DNA of 45,406 bases from Bordetella parapertussis (GTDB taxonomy: Bacteria; Pseudomonadota; Gammaproteobacteria; Burkholderiales; Burkholderiaceae_B), in the NCBI GenBank assembly GCA_945887835.1, contig CAMCZQ010000006.1, forward strand, positions 1 through 45,406, given 5' to 3'. Positions 8,886-16,806 of the stretch are shown here, one piece after another. The position numbers and the translations under genes were made by a program. Numbering within the stretch: position 1 is the first letter of the stretch; every line of letters begins with the position of its first letter. Under the pieces are notes generated by a model. The model was not told the DNA's origin. It ran no database searches and saw only the letters and a list, made by a program, of their open reading frames with translations.

Positions 8886-9634
8886 CAACAACAACTTCCT
8901 CGCAAGAGATCTTGCTAGAAATTAAAAACGTCAATAAAAATTTTGGCGGTCTGCAGGCTATTGATGATGTGACGCTTGATTTACCCGCCGGGGTCATCAC
9001 GACGCTAGTCGGGCCAAACGGTGCGGGTAAGACGACCTTATTTAATTTAATTACCGGTCATCTAATGCCAACGAGTGGCACGATACACTGGCTGGGTAAA
9101 TCGCTCAAGGGCGTTGAGCCCTGGCAAGTCGCCCGCTTAGGGATCGCACGTACCTTTCAGGATTTGCGCCTGTACAGTCAAATGACTGTCGAAGAAAACA
9201 TCATGACGGTCATGGAAAGCAGTAGCTGGCTCTGGCAAGGCGGTCGCAAAGCCGCCGAGCAACGCGTCACTGAAATCCTGAACGAGACACAACTACTCGA
9301 TAAACGTCACGACCGCGCAGTTGATCTTGCCTACGCTGAACGAAAATTCTTAAGTCTTGCTCGGATTATGGCAAGTGAGGCAAAACTTTGGCTGCTCGAC
9401 GAGCCTGCCTCGGGTCTTGATCCGCGTTCGTTCGAACGCTTTGTCACCCTGTTGCGCACTTACGCCAAGCGCGGCATCACCATCTGCATCATTGAACATA
9501 ACCTAGATATCGTTATTCAACTCTCAGATCGCGTCGCGTTTTTGGATCAAGGCAAGTTGCTTGCTCAAGGTAGCTCTGAAGATATCTTAAAAGACCCACA
9601 CCTTGCAGCTATCTATTTTGGAGAGCGCGCATGA
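8882..9634 (+). CDS. Liv-type ABC transporter ATP-binding protein (LivG family), signature motif altered
   Basis: This is one of two cytoplasmic ATPases for the transporter, 250 residues. Walker A is GPNGAGKTT at about 44-52, the Q-loop is RTFQDLRLYSQMTVEENI, Walker B is LWLLDEPASGLDP, and the switch His is in IIEHNLDIV. The ABC signature is unusual: where LivG proteins carry LSYGQ or LSYGE, this one reads LAYAE (149-153), changing both the Ser and the second Gly that contact nucleotide. The following KFLSLARIMAS still fits the helix after the signature. The partner LivF has an intact LSGGQ, so one of the two composite ATP sites may be weakened. It overlaps both neighbours by four bases. Confidence 0.92.
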   Translation: MTTTTSSQEILLEIKNVNKNFGGLQAIDDVTLDLPAGVITTLVGPNGAGKTTLFNLITGHLMPTSGTIHWLGKSLKGVEPWQVARLGIARTFQDLRLYSQMTVEENIMTVMESSSWLWQGGRKAAEQRVTEILNETQLLDKRHDRAVDLAYAERKFLSLARIMASEAKLWLLDEPASGLDPRSFERFVTLLRTYAKRGITICIIEHNLDIVIQLSDRVAFLDQGKLLAQGSSEDILKDPHLAAIYFGERA

Positions 9635-10347
9635 CCGCGGCTAATTTTATCGAGGCCAAAAATCTGCGTGTCGGTTATGGCGGCAGACCTGTCCTTGAAA
9701 ACTTTAATGTCAGTTTGGGCTACAACGAGGTGCTGTGCCTGATCGGGCACAACGGTGCGGGCAAATCGACGCTTTTAAAAGCGCTGTTTGGACTTGTGCC
9801 GTTGGCCGAAGGTATTATCACGCTCGAGGGCAAGGTCGTAGACAAACCTGATCCGCGTGGGATGAATGCTGCGAGCATTGCCCTTGTGCCAGAAGGTCGC
9901 GGCGTGTTCCCAGGCTTAACCGTCGCCGAGATCATGCGGCTAGGCTTTTGGGCCAATGGTATCGCCGTGGGCGAACAGGCGGCGCGGCTCGACTGGGTGA
10001 TGAGCGTACTACCGATGATCAAAAAGTTTTATACACAGCGTGCTGGCACACTTTCGGGCGGCCAGCAACAAATGGTATCGCTAGGTCGTGCGCTGTTGGG
10101 TCAACCGCGCTGTCTGCTGCTTGACGAACCCTCAATCGGCTTAGCACCAAAGCTCTTTCAAGACTTAGCCGGGCCCTTGCGGGCGTTACAGCAAGAGCGC
10201 AAGATGTCGATCTTGATCGTTGAGCAAAATATTCGCGAGGCCTTAAAAATTTCAGATCGCGTGATCGTCATGAAGTCTGGCCAGCTGATTCGAGAAGGCA
10301 CCCCCGAAGCCTTTAGCAATAACGCCGACCTCATGGAACTCTATTGA
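9631..10347 (+). CDS. Liv-type ABC transporter ATP-binding protein (LivF family)
   Basis: This is the second ATPase of the transporter, 238 residues. Walker A is GHNGAGKSTLLKAL, the Q-loop is LVPEGRGVFPGLTV, the signature is the intact LSGGQQQMVSLGRAL, and Walker B is CLLLDEPSIGLAPK. The switch His is replaced by Gln in LIVEQNIREAL, as is usual for LivF. It overlaps livG by four bases and ends one base before the next ligase start, so the whole set is one transcription unit. The substrate of the complete transporter is unknown; CoA ligases at both ends argue for a carboxylic acid. Confidence 0.93.
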   Translation: MTAANFIEAKNLRVGYGGRPVLENFNVSLGYNEVLCLIGHNGAGKSTLLKALFGLVPLAEGIITLEGKVVDKPDPRGMNAASIALVPEGRGVFPGLTVAEIMRLGFWANGIAVGEQAARLDWVMSVLPMIKKFYTQRAGTLSGGQQQMVSLGRALLGQPRCLLLDEPSIGLAPKLFQDLAGPLRALQQERKMSILIVEQNIREALKISDRVIVMKSGQLIREGTPEAFSNNADLMELY

Positions 10348-10348
10348 C

Positions 10349-12037
10349 ATGTCGCAGTTGTGCACCTTGCACTCTGTCTATGAACAGCCTTTAAGCCAAA
10401 CACCAGACGCTACGATGTTGATCCAAGAGGATCAGCACATCTCTTATCTTCAGTTTGATCAGCTTGTACAAGACACGCAGGCTTGGCTCGCAGAGCAAGG
10501 CGTCAAGACCGGTACGCACGTCGCCGTATGGTTGATCAATCGCGTCGAATGGCTGGCGATTTTTTTCGCGCTCGCGCGCCTAGGCGCTACGCTTGTTGCG
10601 GTCAACACAAAATATCGTAGTCACGAAGTTCACTATATTTTGACGAACTCGCACGCAAGTTTTTTAATCCTACAACTCAATTTTAGAAAAATTGATTTTG
10701 CTGAAGTGGTTCAAGGTATTGATGCCAGCACGCTGACGAAGCTCAAAAAAATCATAGTCGTCGACCCCGATGACCAGACGCCGATGCGACTACTCGAACG
10801 GCCTGTGCTCCATTTTGTTCCAAGGCTCGCGCAAGGGACCCACGCTGAAAACAGGCAACCAAAACCCGCGAACACGAAAAATACTCAGAGTCCGCGTGCG
10901 CCGTCTGAAACTAAAAAACTGGCCCAACACCAGACGCAATCGCCTGAGCTTGAGGATCTGCCTGTTATTTTTTTTACGACCTCTGGCACCACTAAAGGTC
11001 CTAAGCTCGTGGTGCACACACAAAAAACACTGAGCGAACACGTGCGACACATTGCACAAGGCTATCGCTTTGGCGAGACCGGCGACGCTCTATTGACCGC
11101 CCTACCTTTGTGCGGCGTGTATGGCCTGGACAGTGCCTTAGCCGCCATCGCGGCCAAAATGCCCTTGGTATTGATGGATTTTTTTGATGTCGCCCTGGCT
11201 AGTCAATTAATCAGGCAGCATCAAATTACACATATTTTTGGCAGCGACGAAATGCTTCGGCGCTTTGCCGAACACAACTCTGACGCTGTCTCCTTTCGGT
11301 CACTCAAACTCTTTGGTTTTGCCGCGTTCAGCGCACGTTTTATCGAACTCGCGCAAGAATTGATTCCTCGCGGCTTTCCGATGCACGGGCTCTATGGCTC
11401 AAGTGAGGTGCATTCCTTATTCTCGGCGCAGCGCTCTGACCTTGCGCTTGAAGAACGAGTACTTGGCGGGGGCACTCCTGCAGCGGGGGCGCTGGCGTCG
11501 GTACGGGTACGCGATCCCGACAGTCTGGCACTTTGCACACCAGGCGTTTCGGGCGAAATCGAGATTCACTCGCCCACCCTGTTCAAAGGCTATTACAACA
11601 ACCCCGAGGCCACCGCCCACGCCTTCACAACAGACGGCTACTTTAAAACTGGCGATCTGGGTTACCTGCGGGGCGACGGAAGTTTTGTGTATCAAGCGCG
11701 AATGGGCGACACCATGCGCTTAGGTGGCTTTTTGGTGGACCCCACCGAGATCGAACACGTGTTAGCTGCTCAGCCCGAAATCGAAGGCGCTCAAGTCGTG
11801 GGAATCGAAATCAACGGACAGCCGCGCGCGGTTGCCTTTGCGATCGCAAAAAATAAATGCAAACCTCCTGACGCAGCTGACATTTTAAAGAGCCTCGCAA
11901 AAACACTGGCTGCCTTCAAGATTCCGGCTCATCTTTGGTTTGTCGACGAGTTTCCGACCACCGCCAGCGCCAACGGCCAAAAGTTTCAGCGCGTCAAACT
12001 ACGAGATCTTGCGGCAGACAAGCTTAGCGAGCGCTAA
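10349..12037 (+). CDS. AMP-forming ligase (ANL superfamily) with an internal linker insertion
   Basis: This is a second acid-CoA ligase, 562 residues. The P-loop is FFTTSGTTKGPKLVVHTQ at about 208-225, the adenine motif is LYGSSEVHSLF, and the hinge is GYFKTGDLGYLRGDGSFVYQARMGDTMRLGGFLVDPTEIE. The motif GDTMRLGGF differs from the common KDxIxxGG form. The C-terminal lysine is probably in SANGQKFQRVKLR. Between about 160 and 200, just before the P-loop, is a polar stretch rich in Gln, Lys, Pro, Thr and Asn that looks like a disordered insertion. It starts one base after livF, so it belongs to the transport operon, and its stop directly abuts the convergent stop of the next gene. Substrate unknown. 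Confidence 0.9.
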   Translation: MSQLCTLHSVYEQPLSQTPDATMLIQEDQHISYLQFDQLVQDTQAWLAEQGVKTGTHVAVWLINRVEWLAIFFALARLGATLVAVNTKYRSHEVHYILTNSHASFLILQLNFRKIDFAEVVQGIDASTLTKLKKIIVVDPDDQTPMRLLERPVLHFVPRLAQGTHAENRQPKPANTKNTQSPRAPSETKKLAQHQTQSPELEDLPVIFFTTSGTTKGPKLVVHTQKTLSEHVRHIAQGYRFGETGDALLTALPLCGVYGLDSALAAIAAKMPLVLMDFFDVALASQLIRQHQITHIFGSDEMLRRFAEHNSDAVSFRSLKLFGFAAFSARFIELAQELIPRGFPMHGLYGSSEVHSLFSAQRSDLALEERVLGGGTPAAGALASVRVRDPDSLALCTPGVSGEIEIHSPTLFKGYYNNPEATAHAFTTDGYFKTGDLGYLRGDGSFVYQARMGDTMRLGGFLVDPTEIEHVLAAQPEIEGAQVVGIEINGQPRAVAFAIAKNKCKPPDAADILKSLAKTLAAFKIPAHLWFVDEFPTTASANGQKFQRVKLRDLAADKLSER

Positions 12038-12853
12038 CTACTTAGCTGGACCCGGTTCGTAGCGCGCACCCAGGCGCAGTGCCTCAGCCCGCAAAAACTC
12101 TAGCGCACAAGCAGCTGGCTCAGGGTCGCCCTTTACCCCTAACTCGATATGTGGCACCCCGCCCCCCTCACCGACCGAGGGCAAACTAAACGCCCGCACA
12201 CCAGGCCATTTTTGCTCGAGCGCTTCAAGCGCAGGGGTGATGCGCGACTCGGGCATTCCGTAGACTAAAAACGAGTGCTCGACCTGTTGATTTTTATGAT
12301 GCAAGTGCGCGTAGCGACTATCGAGCGTCGCCTCGAGCATTGGCCAGGCCATCACCGGAAAACCAGGCACGAAAGTGTGCTTTGAAATATAAAAACCAGG
12401 AATTCGATTAAACGGATTGACCACGGCTTCGCAACCCTGCGGAAAATAACCCATCTGCAGACGCTGTTGATTTTCGGGTGCATTGAGATCAGGATTACCT
12501 TGTCCTTTGGCCGCCGTTTCGACCACCCGCAATCCGATTTGTTCAGCCGCAAACGGGTGCAAAGCCAACGGCAGTTTTAACGCTGCAGCTGCAGCCTGGC
12601 GGGTGTGGTCATCAGGGGTTGCGCCAATGCCACCACAACTGAAGACGATGTCACCTGAAGCAAAGCTGCGCTCAAGCGCCGCAATGAGCAACGCGCGGTC
12701 GTCGGACAGGATTTCAACCCAGGACAGTTGCAAACCGCGCGCACTGAGTAGTTCAATCACTTTAGTCATGTGCTTATCTTGCCTGCGGCCCGACAGGATT
12801 TCATCGCCGACAATAATGAGGCCAAACCGCGCGTTGTCTTGAGAGGCAGACAT
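12038..12853 (-). CDS. CinA N-terminal / molybdopterin-binding domain protein
   Basis: This is a 271-residue protein with the MoaB/Mog-like fold found at the N-terminus of CinA (competence/damage-inducible protein A). It begins FGLIIVGDEILSGRRQDKH and has SCGGIGATPDDHTRQAAA, both diagnostic. It lacks the C-terminal PncC deamidase domain of full-length CinA, so it is a stand-alone domain, a common form in betaproteobacteria. It may hydrolyse a nucleotide such as ADP-ribose or act on pterin-like ligands; the role is not established. Its stop TAG lies immediately beside the convergent ligase stop with no base between. GGAAA lies upstream of the ATG as a weak ribosome site. Confidence 0.88.
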   Translation of the reverse strand: MSASQDNARFGLIIVGDEILSGRRQDKHMTKVIELLSARGLQLSWVEILSDDRALLIAALERSFASGDIVFSCGGIGATPDDHTRQAAAAALKLPLALHPFAAEQIGLRVVETAAKGQGNPDLNAPENQQRLQMGYFPQGCEAVVNPFNRIPGFYISKHTFVPGFPVMAWPMLEATLDSRYAHLHHKNQQVEHSFLVYGMPESRITPALEALEQKWPGVRAFSLPSVGEGGGVPHIELGVKGDPEPAACALEFLRAEALRLGARYEPGPAK

Positions 12854-12998
12854 GTTGTTTCCAGAAAAATGGGGTCAATCAAAAATAAGGATGTTCGATA
12901 TTTCAGCACAAATGCAAGAGCTCTGAACAGCAGCGCAGGTGTTACCCGATTCAGACGTAAGCAGCTTCGTAAAAATTATGACCATTTAGAGCAAAATC

Positions 12999-13787
12999 TC
13001 ACATCTCAAGGGTTTTTTCGCTGCGCAATCGTCGTAAGGCCTCTAGTCCATAGTTGGTGTAAACCAAACCCGAGAACACGGGCAAAAATACCCAGGCAGG
13101 GGGCAATAGATTCAAAAGCGCGCAGAAAAAACCAATCAGCCAAAAGCCCTTACCGTGGCGTTCTAACAAGATTTTTCGTTCGATCGCATTGGCGTGCTCG
13201 ACAATTGAGTCAATTCGCATCATGCGCGAAAAGGCGAAGGTCCACCACAAAAGCGAGACCAACAGGCCAAGAGGCGGAAACAGCCAGAAAGGCAAGGTCA
13301 AGATCCAGCCCAGCAAAAAGACCACACTGACCCAGAGCGCGTTCCAGACACTGACCACAAACGCGTGTTCGCCTTTGAGTGCAATATCGGGGAAGCGGTG
13401 ACGCGACAAATGCGAGACAACGATAGGCATGACAAACACCGCAGCTACGGCCAGACCGAGGATGCCCGAGGCCGGCAATAACACCAACACTGCCGCCATC
13501 GTCAGTAACCAAGTTTTGGCAGAAAGCAAAGAGAACAAGCCCAGCGACACCAGCCATTCGTTGGCTGTGAGTAGCCAGTTTGAGTCGGTGATCTGCCGAT
13601 TGAGCCAGTCGGTGAGTGGGCCAAGCGCAACAAAAAGCAGCACCACTGCGGCGCCCAACACAATTAAAAACGGCATCAACAAAGCGAAGAGCATTCGCGG
13701 ATGAAATTGCGACACGATGGCCCGACCAAAGGCCTCGCCGACACCAGACAAACCGACCGAGTGCGCTGCAGGCGAAAGTGTAGTCAA
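12999..13787 (-). CDS. EI24 domain membrane protein (CysZ-like)
   Basis: This is a 262-residue inner-membrane protein with six or so hydrophobic segments and the EI24/CysZ family layout. A long N-terminal membrane pair is followed by a polar stretch (RHRFPDIALKGEHAF), then paired helices WVSVVFLLGWILTLPFWLFPPLG and FWLIGFFCALLNLLPPAWVFLPVF. E. coli CysZ is a sulfate channel, but most betaproteobacterial EI24 proteins are uncharacterised and no cysteine-biosynthesis gene is adjacent. It is upstream of the CinA-like gene on the same strand with a 145-base gap, and divergent from the thioredoxin-like gene. Confidence 0.82.
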   Translation of the reverse strand: MTTLSPAAHSVGLSGVGEAFGRAIVSQFHPRMLFALLMPFLIVLGAAVVLLFVALGPLTDWLNRQITDSNWLLTANEWLVSLGLFSLLSAKTWLLTMAAVLVLLPASGILGLAVAAVFVMPIVVSHLSRHRFPDIALKGEHAFVVSVWNALWVSVVFLLGWILTLPFWLFPPLGLLVSLLWWTFAFSRMMRIDSIVEHANAIERKILLERHGKGFWLIGFFCALLNLLPPAWVFLPVFSGLVYTNYGLEALRRLRSEKTLEM

Positions 13788-13844
13788 GGCGAGAGTTTCC
13801 TGGTGAGCGATGACACGACCGAAAAGCGTTTGAAAGGAGTCTTT

Positions 13845-13873
13845 TCTTGAAATCGCGTAAACGAGGCTATCAT
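13845..13873 (+). promoter_or_regulatory. Candidate promoter for the thioredoxin-like gene
   Basis: TCTTGA (13845-13850) and TATCAT (13868-13873) are spaced by 17 bases in the divergent region upstream of the thioredoxin-like gene. RNA would begin around 13880, which is after the possible GTG start at 13876 and therefore favours the ATG at 13915. This rests on consensus matching only. Confidence 0.3.
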
Positions 13874-13914
13874 AGGTGAATAGACCGTTGCTAGCCCTGA
13901 TATTTTATGTCGAA

Positions 13915-14307
13915 ATGAGCGTTTATTTTCCAAACTCGCCAACTCTGGCCAAGGTCCTCGAGACGCCCGACCTTTTGGTCGTGCTATGTTTCTGCGCGGC
14001 GTGGTGCGATGCCTGTAAAGCCTATCAAACAAAGTTTGAGTCGCTGGCTCAACAACACCCACAGGCCTGCCTGATTTGGGTCGACATCGAAGACTACCCC
14101 GAGCTGCTGGGCGATGAGGATGTTGAGAATTTTCCGACGCTTGGCATTATGCAAAACGGCGAGATCCGTTTTATGGGAACGCTGCTGCCACACATCGAAC
14201 ACTTAAACCGCTTGATCCAGACCATGCAGGTCGCAGGGCCGTCGCAAAAATCAGGTTTGCCAGAAGATTTACTGGCACAACTTCAAAACCTAAGCCTGCA
14301 GTCTTAA
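13915..14307 (+). CDS. Thioredoxin-family protein
   Basis: This is a 130-residue cytoplasmic protein with a thioredoxin fold. The active site is WCDACKAY, with the redox cysteines at 31 and 34, replacing the classical CGPC. The cis-proline region is probably ENFPTLGIMQNGEIRFMG. No signal peptide is visible. The start is ambiguous: an in-frame GTG at 13876 has CGAGG eight bases upstream, whereas ATG 13915 has no ribosome site but gives the expected N-terminus and fits the candidate promoter. It is likely to be a small thiol-disulfide oxidoreductase with unknown partners. It converges on the helicase gene. Confidence 0.82.
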   Translation: MSVYFPNSPTLAKVLETPDLLVVLCFCAAWCDACKAYQTKFESLAQQHPQACLIWVDIEDYPELLGDEDVENFPTLGIMQNGEIRFMGTLLPHIEHLNRLIQTMQVAGPSQKSGLPEDLLAQLQNLSLQS

Positions 14308-14361
14308 CCCGCGCAGCCAAGCGCAAAGTCTTTGACGCCGCTTAAGGCAAACCGCAACGTT

Positions 14362-15894
14362 TTAGTCAGACTTTTTTTGTGCCGCGCCCAACAACAGTCC
14401 CACCGGGCGTTTAGCGAGCAAAGCGGACTTTTTGGCGAGCACCGCGGGCGTTTGCGCAGCGACGGTTGCTGCCGCGACCGAAGCAGCCGAGGGCTGATAA
14501 GGTTTTGTAAAGAAATCATCAAGCGGTTTGGCAGGCGCACCGTAGCGGGCGGGCCGCGCGCTTCTGTCAGAGCGCTCGGTAGCATGAGTGCCATGACTGG
14601 CCCGAGGACTGTGACTGCGCCCCGCGGCAGAACCACCCGCAGCGCGCTCAGCGCCGTGGCTCGAGCGCCCTGGACGTGACTCGTCTGACGAAGAACGCTG
14701 CGCCAGCAAACCACCCGGGATCTCGAGGGTGCCGCGCACGATCGTCGTTTTGATCAGCTTTTCAATATCAAGCAAATACTTTTCTTCGGCAGGCGCGAAC
14801 AGCGAAATAGCCTCACCCGACGCACCCGCCCGACCCGTGCGGCCAATGCGATGTACGTAGTCTTCGGCGCTACGAGGCAAATCGTAATTAATCACGCAAG
14901 GCACGCCCGCAACGTCTAGGCCGCGCGCAGCAACATCGGTCGCAACCAAGACCTCAAGCTCGCCTGCCTTGAAAGCCTCTAGTGCCTTCATACGATCGGC
15001 CTGCGTTTTGTCGCCATGAATCGATTCGGCGCGCACGCCGTCAAGTTCAAGCTGTCGCGCTAAACGTCCCGTGCCAATTTTGGTATTCGAAAACACGATC
15101 ACTTGCTTCAGGCCGCGCGACTTTACCAAATGAACCACCGCAGCGCGTTTAGCATCGCCCGGCATCGGGTAGGCAATTTGCGTGACCGTATCAGCGGTCG
15201 CGTTACGCCCTGCCACTTCGATTTCAATCGGATTATTGAGGTAGGTGCGGCCGAGTTTGCGGATATCGTTACTAAACGTCGCCGAAAACAACAGTGTTTG
15301 CCGCGGCGTTGGCAACAAGCGAAGAATGCGCTCGAGGTCGGGTAAAAAACCCATGTCAAGCATTCGGTCGGCCTCGTCTAACACAAGGATACTGACCTGT
15401 CCTAAGTTGACATTGCGTTGCTCGACGTGATCAAGCAGGCGCCCAGGCGTTGCGATCAGCACTTCACAACCGTTACGCAAGGCCTCTTTTTGTGGGTTGA
15501 TATCTACACCGCCAAAGACCACCGTTGAACGCAAAGGCGTCAGTTTGCCGTAGCGTCTCACGCTGTCGGCGACCTGATCCGCAAGTTCGCGGGTCGGCGT
15601 CAAAATCAGTGCTCGGACAGGGTGGCGCGCGGGCGAGGCGCTACTGTTGGCTGAAGGCATCAAGCGATGCAAAATCGGCAACGTGAACGCCGCGGTTTTA
15701 CCCGTGCCCGTTTGCGCCGCTCCCATGACATCTTGTCCCGCCATCGCCAGCGGAACGGCCTGAGCCTGAATGGGGGTAGGGATCGTGTAGCCCGTGTCGA
15801 TCACGGCTTGCAGCAAAGACGGGTGCAACCCGATTTCGGCAAAAGTTGGCGTTGCCACGGCGGGCGTATCAGTTGGTTGTGTAGTGGAAGTCAA
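14362..15894 (-). CDS. rhlE: DEAD-box RNA helicase, RhlE type
   Basis: This is an ATP-dependent RNA helicase of 510 residues. The Q motif is TFAEIGLHPSLLQAV...PTPIQAQAVPLA, motif I is AQTGTGKT at 60-67, Ia is TPTRELADQV, II is VLDEADRMLDMGF (DEAD 173-176), III is LLFSATFS and VI is YVHRIGRTGRAG. The C-terminal tail from about 400 is low-complexity, rich in Ser, Arg, Gly, Ala and His, and probably binds RNA. There is no ATG at the N-terminus: the frame begins at TTG 15894, a GTG at 15858 is the only good alternative, and neither has a clear ribosome site. RhlE acts in ribosome maturation and RNA turnover. The gene stands alone. Confidence 0.9.
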   Translation of the reverse strand: MTSTTQPTDTPAVATPTFAEIGLHPSLLQAVIDTGYTIPTPIQAQAVPLAMAGQDVMGAAQTGTGKTAAFTLPILHRLMPSANSSASPARHPVRALILTPTRELADQVADSVRRYGKLTPLRSTVVFGGVDINPQKEALRNGCEVLIATPGRLLDHVEQRNVNLGQVSILVLDEADRMLDMGFLPDLERILRLLPTPRQTLLFSATFSNDIRKLGRTYLNNPIEIEVAGRNATADTVTQIAYPMPGDAKRAAVVHLVKSRGLKQVIVFSNTKIGTGRLARQLELDGVRAESIHGDKTQADRMKALEAFKAGELEVLVATDVAARGLDVAGVPCVINYDLPRSAEDYVHRIGRTGRAGASGEAISLFAPAEEKYLLDIEKLIKTTIVRGTLEIPGGLLAQRSSSDESRPGRSSHGAERAAGGSAAGRSHSPRASHGTHATERSDRSARPARYGAPAKPLDDFFTKPYQPSAASVAAATVAAQTPAVLAKKSALLAKRPVGLLLGAAQKKSD

Positions 15895-16002
15895 GTCGTT
15901 TGAAAGATTGAAGTCATTGAATTAATTAAGGAAACACCCATAATTGTACTCTAGTCAGCCCCCTCAACTCGGGATTGGTCTTCAGGCGGTCAGAAAAGCA
16001 GG

Positions 16003-16021
16003 CCTAGCCGCTTGGGCTAGG
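16003..16021. other. Hairpin in the rhlE-zinc finger intergenic region
   Basis: CCTAGCC and GGCTAGG form a perfect seven-base stem around GCTTG in the 247-base divergent gap between the helicase and the small zinc-finger gene. Reading on the - strand it is followed by a short T-run (GCTTTTC), but no - strand gene precedes it there, so a terminator role is hard to explain. The rest of this gap holds no gene that I can support. Confidence 0.35.
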
Positions 16022-16101
16022 GTTGTGCGAGCCACACCACCCGCCCAAGCGCAAGCACACGCAACCCCAGAAAAAATGGCAATTATTGTAGACTGTGGGC
16101 T

Positions 16102-16110
16102 TGCTACACT
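16102..16110 (+). promoter_or_regulatory. Possible extended -10 element
   Basis: TGCTACACT matches an extended -10 (TGn plus TACACT) 32 bases upstream of the zinc-finger protein start. No good -35 box is seen at the right distance, which an extended -10 can tolerate. Low confidence. Confidence 0.25.
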
Positions 16111-16141
16111 ATGAACGATTGACTATTTTTTGAGATTCACG

Positions 16142-16351
16142 ATGACGCAAGCTTCTGCCTCTGGCAAAGAACAAACGCCGACGCAAGTCGGTGCCGCCGA
16201 CCTCCCCCTGCATTGCCCCAGTCCGCGTGCGCCGCTCTGGAGCATGCACCCGCGCGTGTTTCTGGATGTGACCAAAACCGGCTCGGTGAACTGTCCGTAT
16301 TGCGGCACCCATTACCAACTGGCGGCCGGTACCGTTGTGCACGGCCACTAA
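16142..16351 (+). CDS. Zinc-finger CHCC domain protein
   Basis: This is a small protein of 69 residues with the CHCC zinc-binding pattern of the NDUFS6-like bacterial family: Cys25, His36, Cys51 and Cys54 in the context LHCPSP, WSMHPRVFLDV and VNCPYCGTHYQL. The fold is known from the mitochondrial complex I subunit NDUFS6; the bacterial proteins are small and their partner is not established. ATG 16142 is the first start in the conserved frame; no strong ribosome site is visible. It is 11 bases upstream of the NTF2-like gene, and the order with the YheT hydrolase suggests one transcript. Confidence 0.85.
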   Translation: MTQASASGKEQTPTQVGAADLPLHCPSPRAPLWSMHPRVFLDVTKTGSVNCPYCGTHYQLAAGTVVHGH

Positions 16352-16362
16352 AGGTCACACTG

Positions 16363-16794
16363 ATGCCTGTGATGTTCGCCACGCCCGAAGAAGCCGAACT
16401 GGCTTTTTATGAGGCGCTTGAACGCGCTGATCTCAATCGGCTGATGCAAGTATGGTCCGAAGATGAAGACATCGTCTGCGTCCACCCAGGCGGCTTACGC
16501 ATTGTGGGCTTGCCTGCGGTCAAAGAATCCTGGCAAGAGATTCTGTCTAACGGCCCCTTGCATATTCGGCCCGCCAAAATGATCAGTACACAAAGCATGA
16601 TGAGCACTGTGCATTCGCTGATTGAACAAGTCACCATGCGCGGGCAAGACCACACCGAGGTCGTCCACTGCTACGCCACCAATGTTTATCATAAAGGAGC
16701 GACAGGTTGGCGCTTAGTCATGCATCACGCCTCTGCCGCGCCTGAGCAAAGTGGGTTACTTGAACAACACGACTCGCCCGGACTTTTGCACTAA
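16363..16794 (+). CDS. NTF2-like / SnoaL-type protein
   Basis: This is a 143-residue cytoplasmic protein with an NTF2-like cone fold (calcium/calmodulin kinase II association or SnoaL type). Typical features are the opening helix EEAELAFYEALERADLNRLMQVW followed by SEDEDIVCVHPGG, and the strand GWRLVMHHAS near the end. ATG 16363 has AAAGG at 16350-16354, just overlapping the previous stop. Homologues are widespread in betaproteobacteria next to the CHCC zinc-finger gene and have no assigned function. A catalytic role is not clear. Confidence 0.82.
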   Translation: MPVMFATPEEAELAFYEALERADLNRLMQVWSEDEDIVCVHPGGLRIVGLPAVKESWQEILSNGPLHIRPAKMISTQSMMSTVHSLIEQVTMRGQDHTEVVHCYATNVYHKGATGWRLVMHHASAAPEQSGLLEQHDSPGLLH

Positions 16795-16806
16795 GCCTAT
16801 GTCAAA

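Noticed and set aside
12770-13330. A 186-codon + strand frame over the cinA/EI24 junction
   Set aside because: It is antisense to two better genes, very rich in Arg and Lys, and without a ribosome site or family motif.
16086-16110. TTGTAG...TACACT as a sigma70 promoter
   Set aside because: The spacer is only 13 bases, too short; only the extended -10 part is kept as a weak candidate.
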